Below, one piece after another: positions 25,950 through 34,039 of a DNA stretch of 64,000 nt. The notes beneath the pieces were generated by a model that made no database searches, had not been told where the DNA came from, and saw only the letters and a list, made by a program, of their open reading frames with translations. The position numbers were made by a program, and so were the translations under genes. How positions within the stretch are numbered: the stretch's first letter is position 1; each line of letters opens with the position of its first letter. The stretch is from Paenibacillus sp. JZ16 (lineage in GTDB: Bacteria; Bacillota; Bacilli; Paenibacillales; Paenibacillaceae), in assembly GCF_015326965.1 (NCBI RefSeq), contig NZ_CP017659.1:1426001-1490000 (forward strand), read 5' to 3'.

Positions 25950-26420
25950 TCAATACAACTCCGTTGACCTGCATGCACAGATTACATACCGCCCATAGAC
26001 CCGTGCTCCCTGATAGCACCAATTCCTTCCGACATACGGATGTACATAACGCGAGATGCAATCCTGACACTTGGCCCGTTGTCCCGCAGGATCACTCGTA
26101 TACCACCAGCCGGAAGGATAAGGGCATAAACCTTTACAATCGTCGATCACCGTCTTGGGGGTGCAAATAATATAATCCGACGGACAGGAGGCATCTGCGC
26201 CGCAGCCTGAGCAATATTGTCCATGCGGAGGCCGGCAGGGCCCCGCAGCAAACGAAATTTTGACGATATCGTTATCATCGGGACGGACTAATACTTTGGC
26301 AAGCGTCTCGGCCGTTTTTTGCGCAAATTTATTCAGCAGCGACTTCCGATTCATCTTCCGGGTAACCCGGCTGATCATCACCTGCGTCTCTTCGTCCTTG
26401 TTCTCCGGCTTCCGCCACAT
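25950..26420 (-). CDS. MauA-like 12-cysteine small protein (methylamine dehydrogenase light-chain-like)
   Basis: A 156-residue protein. Residues 1-58 are basic and lack a hydrophobic core, with a twin-basic stretch (MNRKSLLNKF) reminiscent of the Tat-type leader of MauA. Residues 62-150 hold exactly 12 cysteines (62, 70, 73, 79, 86, 95, 99, 118, 121, 135, 148, 150), the number in mature methylamine dehydrogenase light chain, where they form six disulfides. The tryptophans that would form the TTQ cofactor have candidates in SGWWYTSDPAGQ (105/106) and NWCYQG (134), but the spacing is shorter than in MauA. It lies downstream of mauE- and mauD-like genes in the order of true mau operons. Heavy chain MauB and maturase MauG are absent, so enzyme activity is not established. 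Confidence 0.62.
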   Translation of the reverse strand: MWRKPENKDEETQVMISRVTRKMNRKSLLNKFAQKTAETLAKVLVRPDDNDIVKISFAAGPCRPPHGQYCSGCGADASCPSDYIICTPKTVIDDCKGLCPYPSGWWYTSDPAGQRAKCQDCISRYVHPYVGRNWCYQGARVYGRYVICACRSTELY

Positions 26421-26434
26421 ACTCTCACCTCATC

Positions 26435-26974
26435 TTAAGAAGCCCTTGATGCTTTCGCGTACGCTTCAAGCTGTTCCCGACTGTTGACCAATCCTTTATG
26501 CCTGATGACACCGTCCATATCCACCGCGTAGGCATAAGGGGTGACCTGCACATCGAGATGATTCGCAAACTCCGAACTTACGATCAGCACCTCATCGTCA
26601 TAACCTATTTTTCGGACATACTCCGATGCCAAATCCACGGACGAGAATAGCAAAAGGATGGGTCTCACGTTATTCATCCTGGTGATCCGCTTAAAATCCG
26701 GCAAAATATCAGCGCATTCTTTACACGTCGGCGATCCAAACAGCATGATGGAAGGTGTGCCAATCAGCTCGCTTGTGGACCACTCGGCCCCCCGCAGGGT
26801 TGTCGTTGTGGCCCCGGGGATTTTATGGCCGACCGGAATGCCGGACTGATTCACGCCTCTCGCGCTACCCATCACCATAATCCCCAACTGCCGAAACAGG
26901 ACCAGGTTCAGAATGACCAACGGTACAACCAGAATCCACAGTATGGCATATGAGATCCAGAAGAACGTGTTCAT
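26435..26974 (-). CDS. MauD-like thioredoxin-fold protein
   Basis: A 179-residue protein anchored by an N-terminal membrane helix (SYAILWILVVPLVILNLVLF), followed by a thioredoxin fold outside the membrane. The redox motif is CKEC in FGSPTCKECADILPDF near residue 88, and VTPYAYAVDMDG gives the cis-Pro region. MauD proteins form or reshuffle the disulfides of the methylamine dehydrogenase small subunit. It lies between the MauE-like and Cys-rich MauA-like genes with gaps of about 10-15 bases, so the Cys-rich protein is the likely substrate. AAGGGGG precedes the ATG. Confidence 0.82.
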   Translation of the reverse strand: MNTFFWISYAILWILVVPLVILNLVLFRQLGIMVMGSARGVNQSGIPVGHKIPGATTTTLRGAEWSTSELIGTPSIMLFGSPTCKECADILPDFKRITRMNNVRPILLLFSSVDLASEYVRKIGYDDEVLIVSSEFANHLDVQVTPYAYAVDMDGVIRHKGLVNSREQLEAYAKASRAS

Positions 26975-26984
26975 CGCAGCCCCC

Positions 26985-27521
26985 TTACAACCTTTTTATT
27001 TTGGAAATATGAGTTGCGGCAATCTCGCGGTATATTCGGATCGTATGCAGGGCATCCGGGACCCCTATGATGATAAAGAGCGATAGCAGCAGCAGCATCC
27101 CCTCCATAAGCAGGCCGGTTACATCAAAAGAGTGACGATGCGCAAACCAGACAGGATGGCTGTAGGCCAACCCCATAAGTCCCATCGCCAGATTGAATCC
27201 AATTAATGGAAATCCAAGCTTGGAGCTGATCTGAGGCCCGAGACAGCCGCAGTCCACCCTCCCTTTTTTTCGGATGAAATAAGCGACGCCCACACCCTGA
27301 ACAAAATAAAGAAAAGAGATGCCCAGGAAACTGTACCGCGATGGAAAACCATATACCATGGTCACTGACAAGACCTGCAGGAGGATGAGCAGAGCATGCA
27401 ATTGGGCACTTCCAGGGAACCGATCCGGATCACCGAATGCACGGCTCCAGCCAAAGCTCACCACGGACAACAGCATGGGCAGCGTAACGGATATTGCGAG
27501 CAAATCGTACATGGGCCCCAT
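26985..27521 (-). CDS. MauE-like membrane protein (DoxX/MauE family)
   Basis: A 178-residue protein with about four membrane helices. The MauE hallmark CGC is in RVDCGCLGPQ near residue 90. MauE is thought to transfer electrons across the membrane to MauD for disulfide formation in the periplasmic small subunit. GGAG precedes the ATG. It is the second gene of the cluster, after a polytopic protein and before MauD, the same relative order (F-E-D-A) as in proteobacterial mau operons. Confidence 0.8.
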   Translation of the reverse strand: MGPMYDLLAISVTLPMLLSVVSFGWSRAFGDPDRFPGSAQLHALLILLQVLSVTMVYGFPSRYSFLGISFLYFVQGVGVAYFIRKKGRVDCGCLGPQISSKLGFPLIGFNLAMGLMGLAYSHPVWFAHRHSFDVTGLLMEGMLLLLSLFIIIGVPDALHTIRIYREIAATHISKIKRL

Positions 27522-27535
27522 ATGCTCCTTTCTCT

Positions 27536-28222
27536 TCAGTAGCTGATGATCCAGATGATGGAACCGATGATCAGCAGCATGGAGACCGTTTGCCGCACGG
27601 CCGAGAGCAGCGTGAGGTTGCGCACCCTTTTTTCAAGCATACGGTACACGATGGATCGGATCAGCGGGAGACTGAACACGGTGCCGCGAACGACTCCAAA
27701 CGTTGCCCCTGCCAGCAAGCTAAGCCACCATGGAGCCGCGAATAAGGAGAGCAGGATATAAGCGTGAAAGAGGACGCCCACCTGCAATGTGATGAAACCC
27801 AAGCCCAGAATCTGGCCCCATAATGCCGCCGAACGGTACCCTGCATGCTTGATCCATTCGGAGGGAACGATGAAATTGCCGGATGGAAGAATCCCCGTTT
27901 TATGAATGAGCTCCAAGCCCAGGAGTATCGCAAACAGCACCACAATAATAGAGTTTTGATATAAACCAACAGGGGTTAATTTCAGCAAAAAATTGATGAA
28001 TCCGATCGCCAGTCCGGTCATAGCGCCGCCCAGGGTACAAGACACGATGTACACCAGCGCATATTTGGATTTACTGACCTTCGTACCCTCCAGACTGCCT
28101 AACACATTCAGCCCACAGGTGGTGTCGACACTCGCTACCGCGGCACCGACGGCAAATATAAAGAGCAACATCGACAGCAAGTCATGCCACCTCCCTATCA
28201 TCCCTAGACATGAACCCTTCAC
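27536..28222 (-). CDS. Polytopic membrane protein, possible MauF counterpart
   Basis: A ~228-residue protein with about six hydrophobic segments. The first loop contains SVDTTCGLNVLGSLEGTK with a single Cys. It is the first gene of the mau-like unit, ending 15 bases before mauE, the position of MauF in known mau operons. Homology to MauF (a CcdA-like protein) is my inference from position and topology, not from a clear motif. The start is uncertain: the GTG at 28222 overlaps its own ribosome site, while the ATG at 28201 and the TTG at 28180 (after GGGAGG) are alternatives. Confidence 0.6.
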   Translation of the reverse strand: MKGSCLGMIGRWHDLLSMLLFIFAVGAAVASVDTTCGLNVLGSLEGTKVSKSKYALVYIVSCTLGGAMTGLAIGFINFLLKLTPVGLYQNSIIVVLFAILLGLELIHKTGILPSGNFIVPSEWIKHAGYRSAALWGQILGLGFITLQVGVLFHAYILLSLFAAPWWLSLLAGATFGVVRGTVFSLPLIRSIVYRMLEKRVRNLTLLSAVRQTVSMLLIIGSIIWIISY

Positions 28223-28317
28223 TCCTTCATCATATGTGTGACAGCCTGTCGATTATTTATACAAATATCCGATCCGTTGGGTATGCCCCTACATGGCTAT
28301 TTCATTGAGAATAAAAG

Positions 28318-28350
28318 AAACCGTCCAAGGATAATCTCCAAAGACGGTTT
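28318..28350 (-). terminator. Terminator after the CstA gene
   Basis: AAACCGTC/GACGGTTT with an internal loop, followed by CTTTTATT on the minus strand. It separates the transporter from the mau-like cluster. Confidence 0.72.
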
Positions 28351-28380
28351 TGATTTATGGAAGCATGCTCGATGATTTGG

Positions 28381-29832
28381 TTATGCGACTTTATGATAAT
28401 CCGAGATATCAACCTCAAGCGGCATTTCGGCTGCGCGCGCTTTTTGGGCCGCTTTAAAAAATACGATAACCAAGATAACACTGATGACAGCACCCACGAT
28501 ATATGAAACATTCATGGACTGCCTGAACCCGATCTGCGCATTCAGAATATACACTGTCGTTGTGTAGAGCATGAAAGCACCCGGAATGAGGGCTACCCAG
28601 TAATTTTTTCGGGCAATGAACAGGTACATCGCACCGACAAACAGGGCAATCACTGCGGTGGCCTGATTGGCCCAGGAGAAATATCTCCAGAGAATGTTGA
28701 AATCAATTTGCGTTAAGGCAATGGAAATGACAAACAAAGGAATGGCAATGACAAGGCGCCGCTTCATGCTGAATTGCGGCAGCTTGATATAATCGGCAAT
28801 GATCATGCGCGCGCTCCGGAATGCGGTATCCCCCGACGTAATCGGCAGCACGATCACGCCCAGCACAGCCAATGTGCCTATAACGGCCCCTAACGTCACC
28901 TTCGCAACCTCGCTTACGACAAGACCCGTTCCGCCGGTTGCCAGAAGCTCGTTCAAGCCGTTGGACCCCTGGAACAAACTCATCGCCGCTGCGGCCCATA
29001 CCATGGCAATAATCCCCTCGGCAATCATCATCCCATAGAAAATTTTACGTCCCTGCTTCTCGGTCTGTGTAGTCCGGGAAATAATCGGTGTCTGGGTAGC
29101 ATGGAATCCGGATAAAGCACCGCACGTAATTGTTAAAAACAACAGTGGAAATATTGGCATGTTATCCGGATGCAAATTGGCTAATGTCAATTCCGGTATC
29201 GGTACCTGCTGTACAATTAGCATCCCGCCGACACCAAGAGATGCTATGAGTAACAGCGCGCCGAATATCGGATAGAAGCGGCCAATGATTTTATCGATAG
29301 GCAGCAGTGTAGCCAGAATGTAATAGCCGAAAATAAACAGGGTGATGATCCACAAACTGACTTTGCCGTTCATCAGATTGTGAAGCAGGCTGGCCGGTGA
29401 GGTCACAAAGACGGTACCTACCAAGACCAGCAGCAGAATCGCGAAAGCGTTCACAACATGCTTCATCACTTTGCCCAGAAACTTGCCGGCAAGCTCCGGC
29501 AGATGTGCTCCTCGATTGCGGATAGAAATCATACCTGTCAGGTAATCATGGACAGCCCCGGCAAAAATACACCCCAGGACAATCCAAATAAAAGCAACCG
29601 GTCCATAGAGCGCGCCCATAATGGGTCCGAAGATGGGGCCCACACCGGCTATATTGAGTAGCTGAATCAGCGAGTTTTTGTTCGAACCCATGGGTAGATA
29701 ATCAACGCCGTCCTGATTGACATAAGCAGGTGTTGCCCGTTCTTCTTTAACTCCGAACATTTTTTCAATGTATTTTCCATAAGTGAAATATCCAATAACC
29801 AGCAGAATGATCGATATGATGAAGGTATACAT
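28381..29832 (-). CDS. CstA/BtsT-type carbon-starvation transporter, short form
   Basis: A 483-residue inner-membrane transporter with about 13 hydrophobic segments. The CstA signature region is visible: ATPAYVNQDGVDYLPM, GVGPIFGPIMGALYG, and GFHATQTPIISRTT. Long members are E. coli CstA and the pyruvate/H+ symporter BtsT; this is the shorter Firmicute type. AAGGGGG precedes the ATG. A perfect cre site lies 19 bases upstream of the start, and a LytS/LytT pair lies immediately upstream. In other bacteria such two-component systems respond to pyruvate and switch on pyruvate transporters, so pyruvate uptake is the best guess. Confidence 0.88.
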   Translation of the reverse strand: MYTFIISIILLVIGYFTYGKYIEKMFGVKEERATPAYVNQDGVDYLPMGSNKNSLIQLLNIAGVGPIFGPIMGALYGPVAFIWIVLGCIFAGAVHDYLTGMISIRNRGAHLPELAGKFLGKVMKHVVNAFAILLLVLVGTVFVTSPASLLHNLMNGKVSLWIITLFIFGYYILATLLPIDKIIGRFYPIFGALLLIASLGVGGMLIVQQVPIPELTLANLHPDNMPIFPLLFLTITCGALSGFHATQTPIISRTTQTEKQGRKIFYGMMIAEGIIAMVWAAAAMSLFQGSNGLNELLATGGTGLVVSEVAKVTLGAVIGTLAVLGVIVLPITSGDTAFRSARMIIADYIKLPQFSMKRRLVIAIPLFVISIALTQIDFNILWRYFSWANQATAVIALFVGAMYLFIARKNYWVALIPGAFMLYTTTVYILNAQIGFRQSMNVSYIVGAVISVILVIVFFKAAQKARAAEMPLEVDISDYHKVA

Positions 29833-29850
29833 GCCTTCGCCCCCTTTTAC

Positions 29851-29864
29851 TGAAATCGCTTACA
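29851..29864. promoter_or_regulatory. CcpA cre site upstream of cstA
   Basis: TGAAATCGCTTACA fits the consensus TGWNANCGNTNWCA at every defined position. It lies just downstream of a TATAAT box (29868-29873 on the minus strand), a place where bound CcpA would block transcription. This predicts repression when preferred sugars are present. Confidence 0.8.
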
Positions 29865-29867
29865 TTG

Positions 29868-29873
29868 ATTATA
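29868..29873 (-). promoter_or_regulatory. Probable -10 box of the cstA promoter
   Basis: A perfect TATAAT is on the minus strand, about 36 bases before the cstA ATG. I see no good -35 at the right spacing, as expected for a promoter that needs an activator such as the adjacent LytT-type regulator. Confidence 0.5.
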
Positions 29874-30026
29874 AGAAATTATCGAGATCAGAGGGCGATT
29901 TTGAAATAACATGTCGTCTAGACGCATTAAGATGTTCAAATTTAAGGTTATTATGCACATTAAAGGGCTCTCATGCAGTCTTCATTCACAACATGAGCGT
30001 TCCATCCTTAACACATCCACGTTTCA

Positions 30027-30764
30027 TTAAAGCTCCAAAGCCTCTCGAAATGCCTTGGCATAATTACGGCTTACGGCTAGTTTGTCGCTGCACCCCTTCA
30101 GCTCAAGCTGGAATGCGCCGTTAAACCAAGGAACCAGGCTTTTAACATAATCAAGATGTACCACATAGCTTTTATGAATCCGGAAGAACGGATACTGCCG
30201 AAGCTTCGTTTCCAGCTCCTTGAGTGGCGTTTTAACATGATATTGCTTATCGACTGTGACGATCTTGGAGTATGCCTCCTCCCGTGAGATATAAATAATA
30301 TCTTTCGGGTCTATGAACATAATTTCCCCATCCACATCCAACGACAGCTTGCCCGATGATTTGGAATGAGCGGGTGCTGTCGGGTCTTCCCTTCGTAATG
30401 ATTGCTCAAGGCGCCTTACCGTCTCCGCCAGTCTTTCTTCGTCTATAGGCTTTAACAAATAGTCCAGCGCTTCGAACCTGAAGGCCTCTACACCGAATTG
30501 AGGGTACGCCGTGGCAAATACGATTTTTGGAGGGAGCTTCAATTCGTTCAAGGCTCTAGCCGTTTCAAGCCCGTTCATTAAGGGCATTTCAATATCCAGA
30601 AACACGGCTTCCGGCTTCAACTGCATGGTCTTTAACACCGCCTGTTCCCCGGAATCCGCTTCTCCAACGATCTCGAGTGTAGGATGCTGCTTCAGTAAAT
30701 AGTTCAGTTCTTCACGGCTGTACCGTTCATCATCCACGATGAGTGTTCGAATGCGTTCGATCAT
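30027..30764 (-). CDS. LytTR-family response regulator (LytT/BtsR-like)
   Basis: A 245-residue response regulator. The receiver domain spans residues ~1-120 with TLIVDDERYSREEL, phosphoacceptor Asp in VFLDIEMPLMNG and Lys in LLKPIDEERL. The LytTR DNA-binding domain spans ~145-245 (DIIYISREEAYSKIVTV, FFRIHKSYVVHLDYV). The ATG at 30764 is the natural family start; the frame extends to 30854 inside the kinase gene. It follows the sensor kinase by 31 bases and is upstream of cstA, its likely target. Confidence 0.9.
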   Translation of the reverse strand: MIERIRTLIVDDERYSREELNYLLKQHPTLEIVGEADSGEQAVLKTMQLKPEAVFLDIEMPLMNGLETARALNELKLPPKIVFATAYPQFGVEAFRFEALDYLLKPIDEERLAETVRRLEQSLRREDPTAPAHSKSSGKLSLDVDGEIMFIDPKDIIYISREEAYSKIVTVDKQYHVKTPLKELETKLRQYPFFRIHKSYVVHLDYVKSLVPWFNGAFQLELKGCSDKLAVSRNYAKAFREALEL

Positions 30765-30795
30765 GTGTAAGAAATCCCTGCCTTCATGAGTAGAG

Positions 30796-32535
30796 TTATA
30801 CGTTAGCGGCTGCGGGAATCTGGAATTGAATTTCAGTCCCGACCGCTTCATCACTTTGGATGTTTAATGATGCATGGGGCCCATACATCAAGCCCAATCT
30901 TCTGTTCACGTTATACACAGCCATTCCCGTACCCGATGAAGAATCGAGCATTTGGCGCCCCAATAACCGAAGCCGTTCCGGCGTAATCCCCGTTCCATTG
31001 TCCTTGATCGTAACGAATACACCGTTAGCCGGATCACCCTGAATGCGGATAAGTATGACACAATCGTCTGTTTTGTTCCTGAAACCGTGGCGTATGCTGT
31101 TCTCTATTAATGGCTGCAAGGTCAGCGGCGGTACAAGCGCCTGCAACGCGGAATCCTCTACTTCATATTGAATTTGCAGCTTATCCTCGAATCTGGTTTG
31201 TTCAATGCTCATATAAGATCGTATATGCTGCAGTTCATCCTGAAGCGTGGCCTTCTCGGTGGTTGCGGCGGTCAAATTCTGGCGGATATAGTCCGATAGA
31301 CTCCGCAGCAGCTTTCTTGCTTTCTCCGCATCAATCCGTGTTAGAGAGAGTATCGTGTTTAATGCATTAAACAAAAAGTGCGGATGAATTTGTGCTTGAA
31401 GCGTCTTGATCTCAGCTTCTCTGGCAAGTTCCTTGGTTTCCTCCAATTGAGCAGCCTCCAACTGGTAGCTTAACAGCATCGTAAGACCTGACATCAATTC
31501 TGTTGTAACGTGGGTAATATCCTTCGGACTTCGAAAATAGAACTTTAGTGTGCCCACGGTCTGACCGCCCTGTTTCAAAGGTCCGATGACAGCGGCTCCC
31601 AGCGGACAATCCGGCTTCTGGCACTGAATATGCGCCCGATCCGCGATCAGCTGCTCCCCTTGTTCAATGACCCGGCGCGTCACTTCCGTCTGCAGCGGAC
31701 GACCTGCCGCATGATGATCATCCCCCGTTCCGACATGGGCCAGAATCATCCGATCATTCGTAATCGCAATCGCACTGGCATTGACTTCCTCGTAAAGAAT
31801 CTGGCATACCGCTTCCGCGGATTGCGCATTCATCCCCTGACGCATATACCCAATGGTTCTGCGGGCAATCCGAAGAGAAGCTTGTGCCTGCTGAGCCGCT
31901 ACCTTCTCCTCTTCATTCAATACGGATCGGATTATGAGCAGAAACAATGCACAACCGATTCCGTTTGCTACAATCATTGGTACTCCAATATAACCGACCA
32001 AGGACATCGCCTGTTCGAATGGTCTGGACAAAAGCAGGATGATCAGCATCTGAAGGGACTCTGCCAATGCCCCCATTAGAAGCGCAGCTGAGAAACGAAC
32101 CTGCTCATTCTTTTTATGAAACAGGCTGGCCAGAAGACCTGCAAGTATGGTCGCGAGCCCACAGGCCAAACTCGTAAACCCACCTAATGTAAAACGGTGA
32201 AGCCCTGCAATCAGTCCTGCACCAAGCCCGATTCTGTAGCCTCCGAACAATCCGGCCATAACAACACCGACAACCCTTGAATTCGCAATCGCTTCGTCTC
32301 CGGAAACTTGCATCATCCATTTGTTGACTTCAAGGGATTCGGTGTTCACCGTAATTCCGGTATACGTCCCGATAATCCCTAAAATCCCGAAGACTAATAC
32401 GGCCTGAATCTGTTGTACAGACGTCAGCTTGTCCTGACTTATCATCGATCGGAAGAACCTCAACCGGGTTACGATAAATGCAATCGTCACAATTATTCCA
32501 ATCCGCTCGGTCATTGTAATCAGCAGTTCAAACAT
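30796..32535 (-). CDS. LytS-type sensor histidine kinase
   Basis: A 579-residue membrane kinase. The N-terminal 5TM-5TMR_LYT domain covers residues ~1-200, then a GAF-like domain (~230-360). The histidine kinase domain has the phosphoacceptor in QIHPHFLFNALNTIL, and the HATPase has NSIRHGF and DNGTGITPERL. This is the architecture of LytS, BtsS and YpdA. BtsS binds pyruvate, and B. subtilis LytST controls a pyruvate transporter. The ATG at 32535 with CGGGGTGA is preferred over the upstream codon at 32550. Confidence 0.9.
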   Translation of the reverse strand: MFELLITMTERIGIIVTIAFIVTRLRFFRSMISQDKLTSVQQIQAVLVFGILGIIGTYTGITVNTESLEVNKWMMQVSGDEAIANSRVVGVVMAGLFGGYRIGLGAGLIAGLHRFTLGGFTSLACGLATILAGLLASLFHKKNEQVRFSAALLMGALAESLQMLIILLLSRPFEQAMSLVGYIGVPMIVANGIGCALFLLIIRSVLNEEEKVAAQQAQASLRIARRTIGYMRQGMNAQSAEAVCQILYEEVNASAIAITNDRMILAHVGTGDDHHAAGRPLQTEVTRRVIEQGEQLIADRAHIQCQKPDCPLGAAVIGPLKQGGQTVGTLKFYFRSPKDITHVTTELMSGLTMLLSYQLEAAQLEETKELAREAEIKTLQAQIHPHFLFNALNTILSLTRIDAEKARKLLRSLSDYIRQNLTAATTEKATLQDELQHIRSYMSIEQTRFEDKLQIQYEVEDSALQALVPPLTLQPLIENSIRHGFRNKTDDCVILIRIQGDPANGVFVTIKDNGTGITPERLRLLGRQMLDSSSGTGMAVYNVNRRLGLMYGPHASLNIQSDEAVGTEIQFQIPAAANV

Positions 32536-32659
32536 GGCGTCACCCCGCAATCTGACTTTGAATCAGTAAATCGTCACACAATAGATTCCTTAAGAAGATT
32601 ACCGTAAACCTGGCAATACATACTAAATTATCATGGCAGAGGCTCAAAAAACAACAAAA

Positions 32660-32694
32660 AACCTCCCGCTTCAATTCGTTCTAAAGCGGAGGTT
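32660..32694 (-). terminator. Terminator of the GNAT/DUF6320/acyltransferase unit
   Basis: The stem AACCTCCCGCTT/AAAGCGGAGGTT with an 11-base loop is followed by TTTTTTGTTG on the minus strand. It lies ~50 bases past the stop at 32747. Confidence 0.85.
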
Positions 32695-32746
32695 GTTAAA
32701 CTCCATACCGTCCTATTCGTTTGAGCGTCTCTCGTTTATATGGATA

Positions 32747-33349
32747 TCACCTGAAGACCGGCTTTCTCCATTCCATGTATATACGATCGCTGAACCCTTT
32801 TTCCTCTGCATCTATCTCGGATTTGCGTTCAATCTCCACGAATCCTAATTTCTGATATAACGATAGCGCGACGTGGTTGCTGTCGGTCACTTCCAGAACA
32901 TAACGCTTGTATGGCAGCTCCTCTTTGACATGCTTTATTAAAGCGGTGGAAACGCCTTTGCCTCGTACTTTCGTAGTAGTTGCCACACATTCGATATAAC
33001 CCGTTTCCTCATCATAAGGCAGTGCCGGGTTAAATTCGTTCTTCATGACGTTATATGCAAGCTCCCCTGTCTTGTCTCCAAAAGCCTCCTGAAGCGGAGC
33101 TAACTCGACCGGCATGGCCCGCTGCCTATGATGGGAACAGGCTAAAATCCCGATAATGACGCCCTGGACCTCAGCCACATAAAACACCTCAGGACTGAAC
33201 AGACTCCGGAAGGCTTTCTTTAACGTGCTTCGATCCTCGGTGAAATAGGACAGTTCGTTATAATACCCATCAACAAACACTTCCGCCACTTCCTCGCGAA
33301 CGTCTCGTTCATAATCTGCCATTCTTCTAATCGTAATGGAGTACATCAT
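32747..33349 (-). CDS. GNAT family N-acetyltransferase
   Basis: A 200-residue acetyltransferase. CVATTTKVRGKGVSTALIKHVKEE is the acetyl-CoA loop near residue 128, and LEVTDSNHVALSLYQKLGFVEIERK is the C-terminal beta-bulge. AGGAGG precedes the ATG. It lies 12 bases after the DUF6320-like gene and is probably the last gene of that operon, so its substrate may be related to the product of the acyltransferase. Confidence 0.88.
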   Translation of the reverse strand: MMYSITIRRMADYERDVREEVAEVFVDGYYNELSYFTEDRSTLKKAFRSLFSPEVFYVAEVQGVIIGILACSHHRQRAMPVELAPLQEAFGDKTGELAYNVMKNEFNPALPYDEETGYIECVATTTKVRGKGVSTALIKHVKEELPYKRYVLEVTDSNHVALSLYQKLGFVEIERKSEIDAEEKGFSDRIYMEWRKPVFR

Positions 33350-33361
33350 GTTCTCCTCCTG

Positions 33362-34039
33362 TCAAAAATGTAATCTGCGCTTCATATCCTTTCGGAATCC
33401 CTTATCTGCAATCAGACACATCCCGCCGAACGTTAATAAGGCATATACGGCCGTCGCAACGGCTGTCCATAATATGTGCGACATGCCGACGGCATATAGT
33501 AATAAGGGCACAAACCCAAGCAAGATCAGGGTTAACAAGTAACCTGCGAACTCACGCCAGCGCATTTTTCTGGTGCAGCATATAACGGTAATCAGAAGGG
33601 TTGCCGCCATCATCAGGAACGGAATGACGTAACCGGTCGACCAGTAATTCGTACCCGCTGCCACGTTAAGCCATAGCAGCATGCCGGACAGCCCGAGCAG
33701 CTGTACGACGATTTTGCCGCCGAGGTGCGACTTGGACATCAAGGTATGTCTGATGAACAGCCATGCATAGAGCACGCAGGGCATGAGGTACAGACTCCAC
33801 CATACTTCGTGATCTCCCAGAATATTTATAAGTAAAGATAAACCGATGACAGACACTGCAATGAAAGTAAGCCACTTGGATAACAGACTGCTCGCACGCT
33901 GCTCCTCTACAGCCTCATAGATGGGGTACCAGGAATTCCCTGTTGATGGTGCATCGCCCTTACCATGTAAATTTCTCCGGCATAAGGGACATGCTGCGTG
34001 CGCCGGGTCTACGGATACCCCACAGCTCTCGCATCTCAT
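33362..34039 (-). CDS. Zinc-ribbon membrane protein, DUF6320-like
   Basis: A ~225-residue protein. An N-terminal zinc ribbon (MRCESCGVSVDPAHAACPLC) is followed by a linker and six hydrophobic segments. The layout fits the DUF6320 family, which I remember as a partner of condensation-type acyltransferases. The start ATG at 34039 overlaps the stop of the upstream gene as ATGA, and GGGGGA lies upstream, so expression is tightly coupled. The function is unknown; a membrane partner for the acyltransferase is likely. Confidence 0.78.
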   Translation of the reverse strand: MRCESCGVSVDPAHAACPLCRRNLHGKGDAPSTGNSWYPIYEAVEEQRASSLLSKWLTFIAVSVIGLSLLINILGDHEVWWSLYLMPCVLYAWLFIRHTLMSKSHLGGKIVVQLLGLSGMLLWLNVAAGTNYWSTGYVIPFLMMAATLLITVICCTRKMRWREFAGYLLTLILLGFVPLLLYAVGMSHILWTAVATAVYALLTFGGMCLIADKGFRKDMKRRLHF

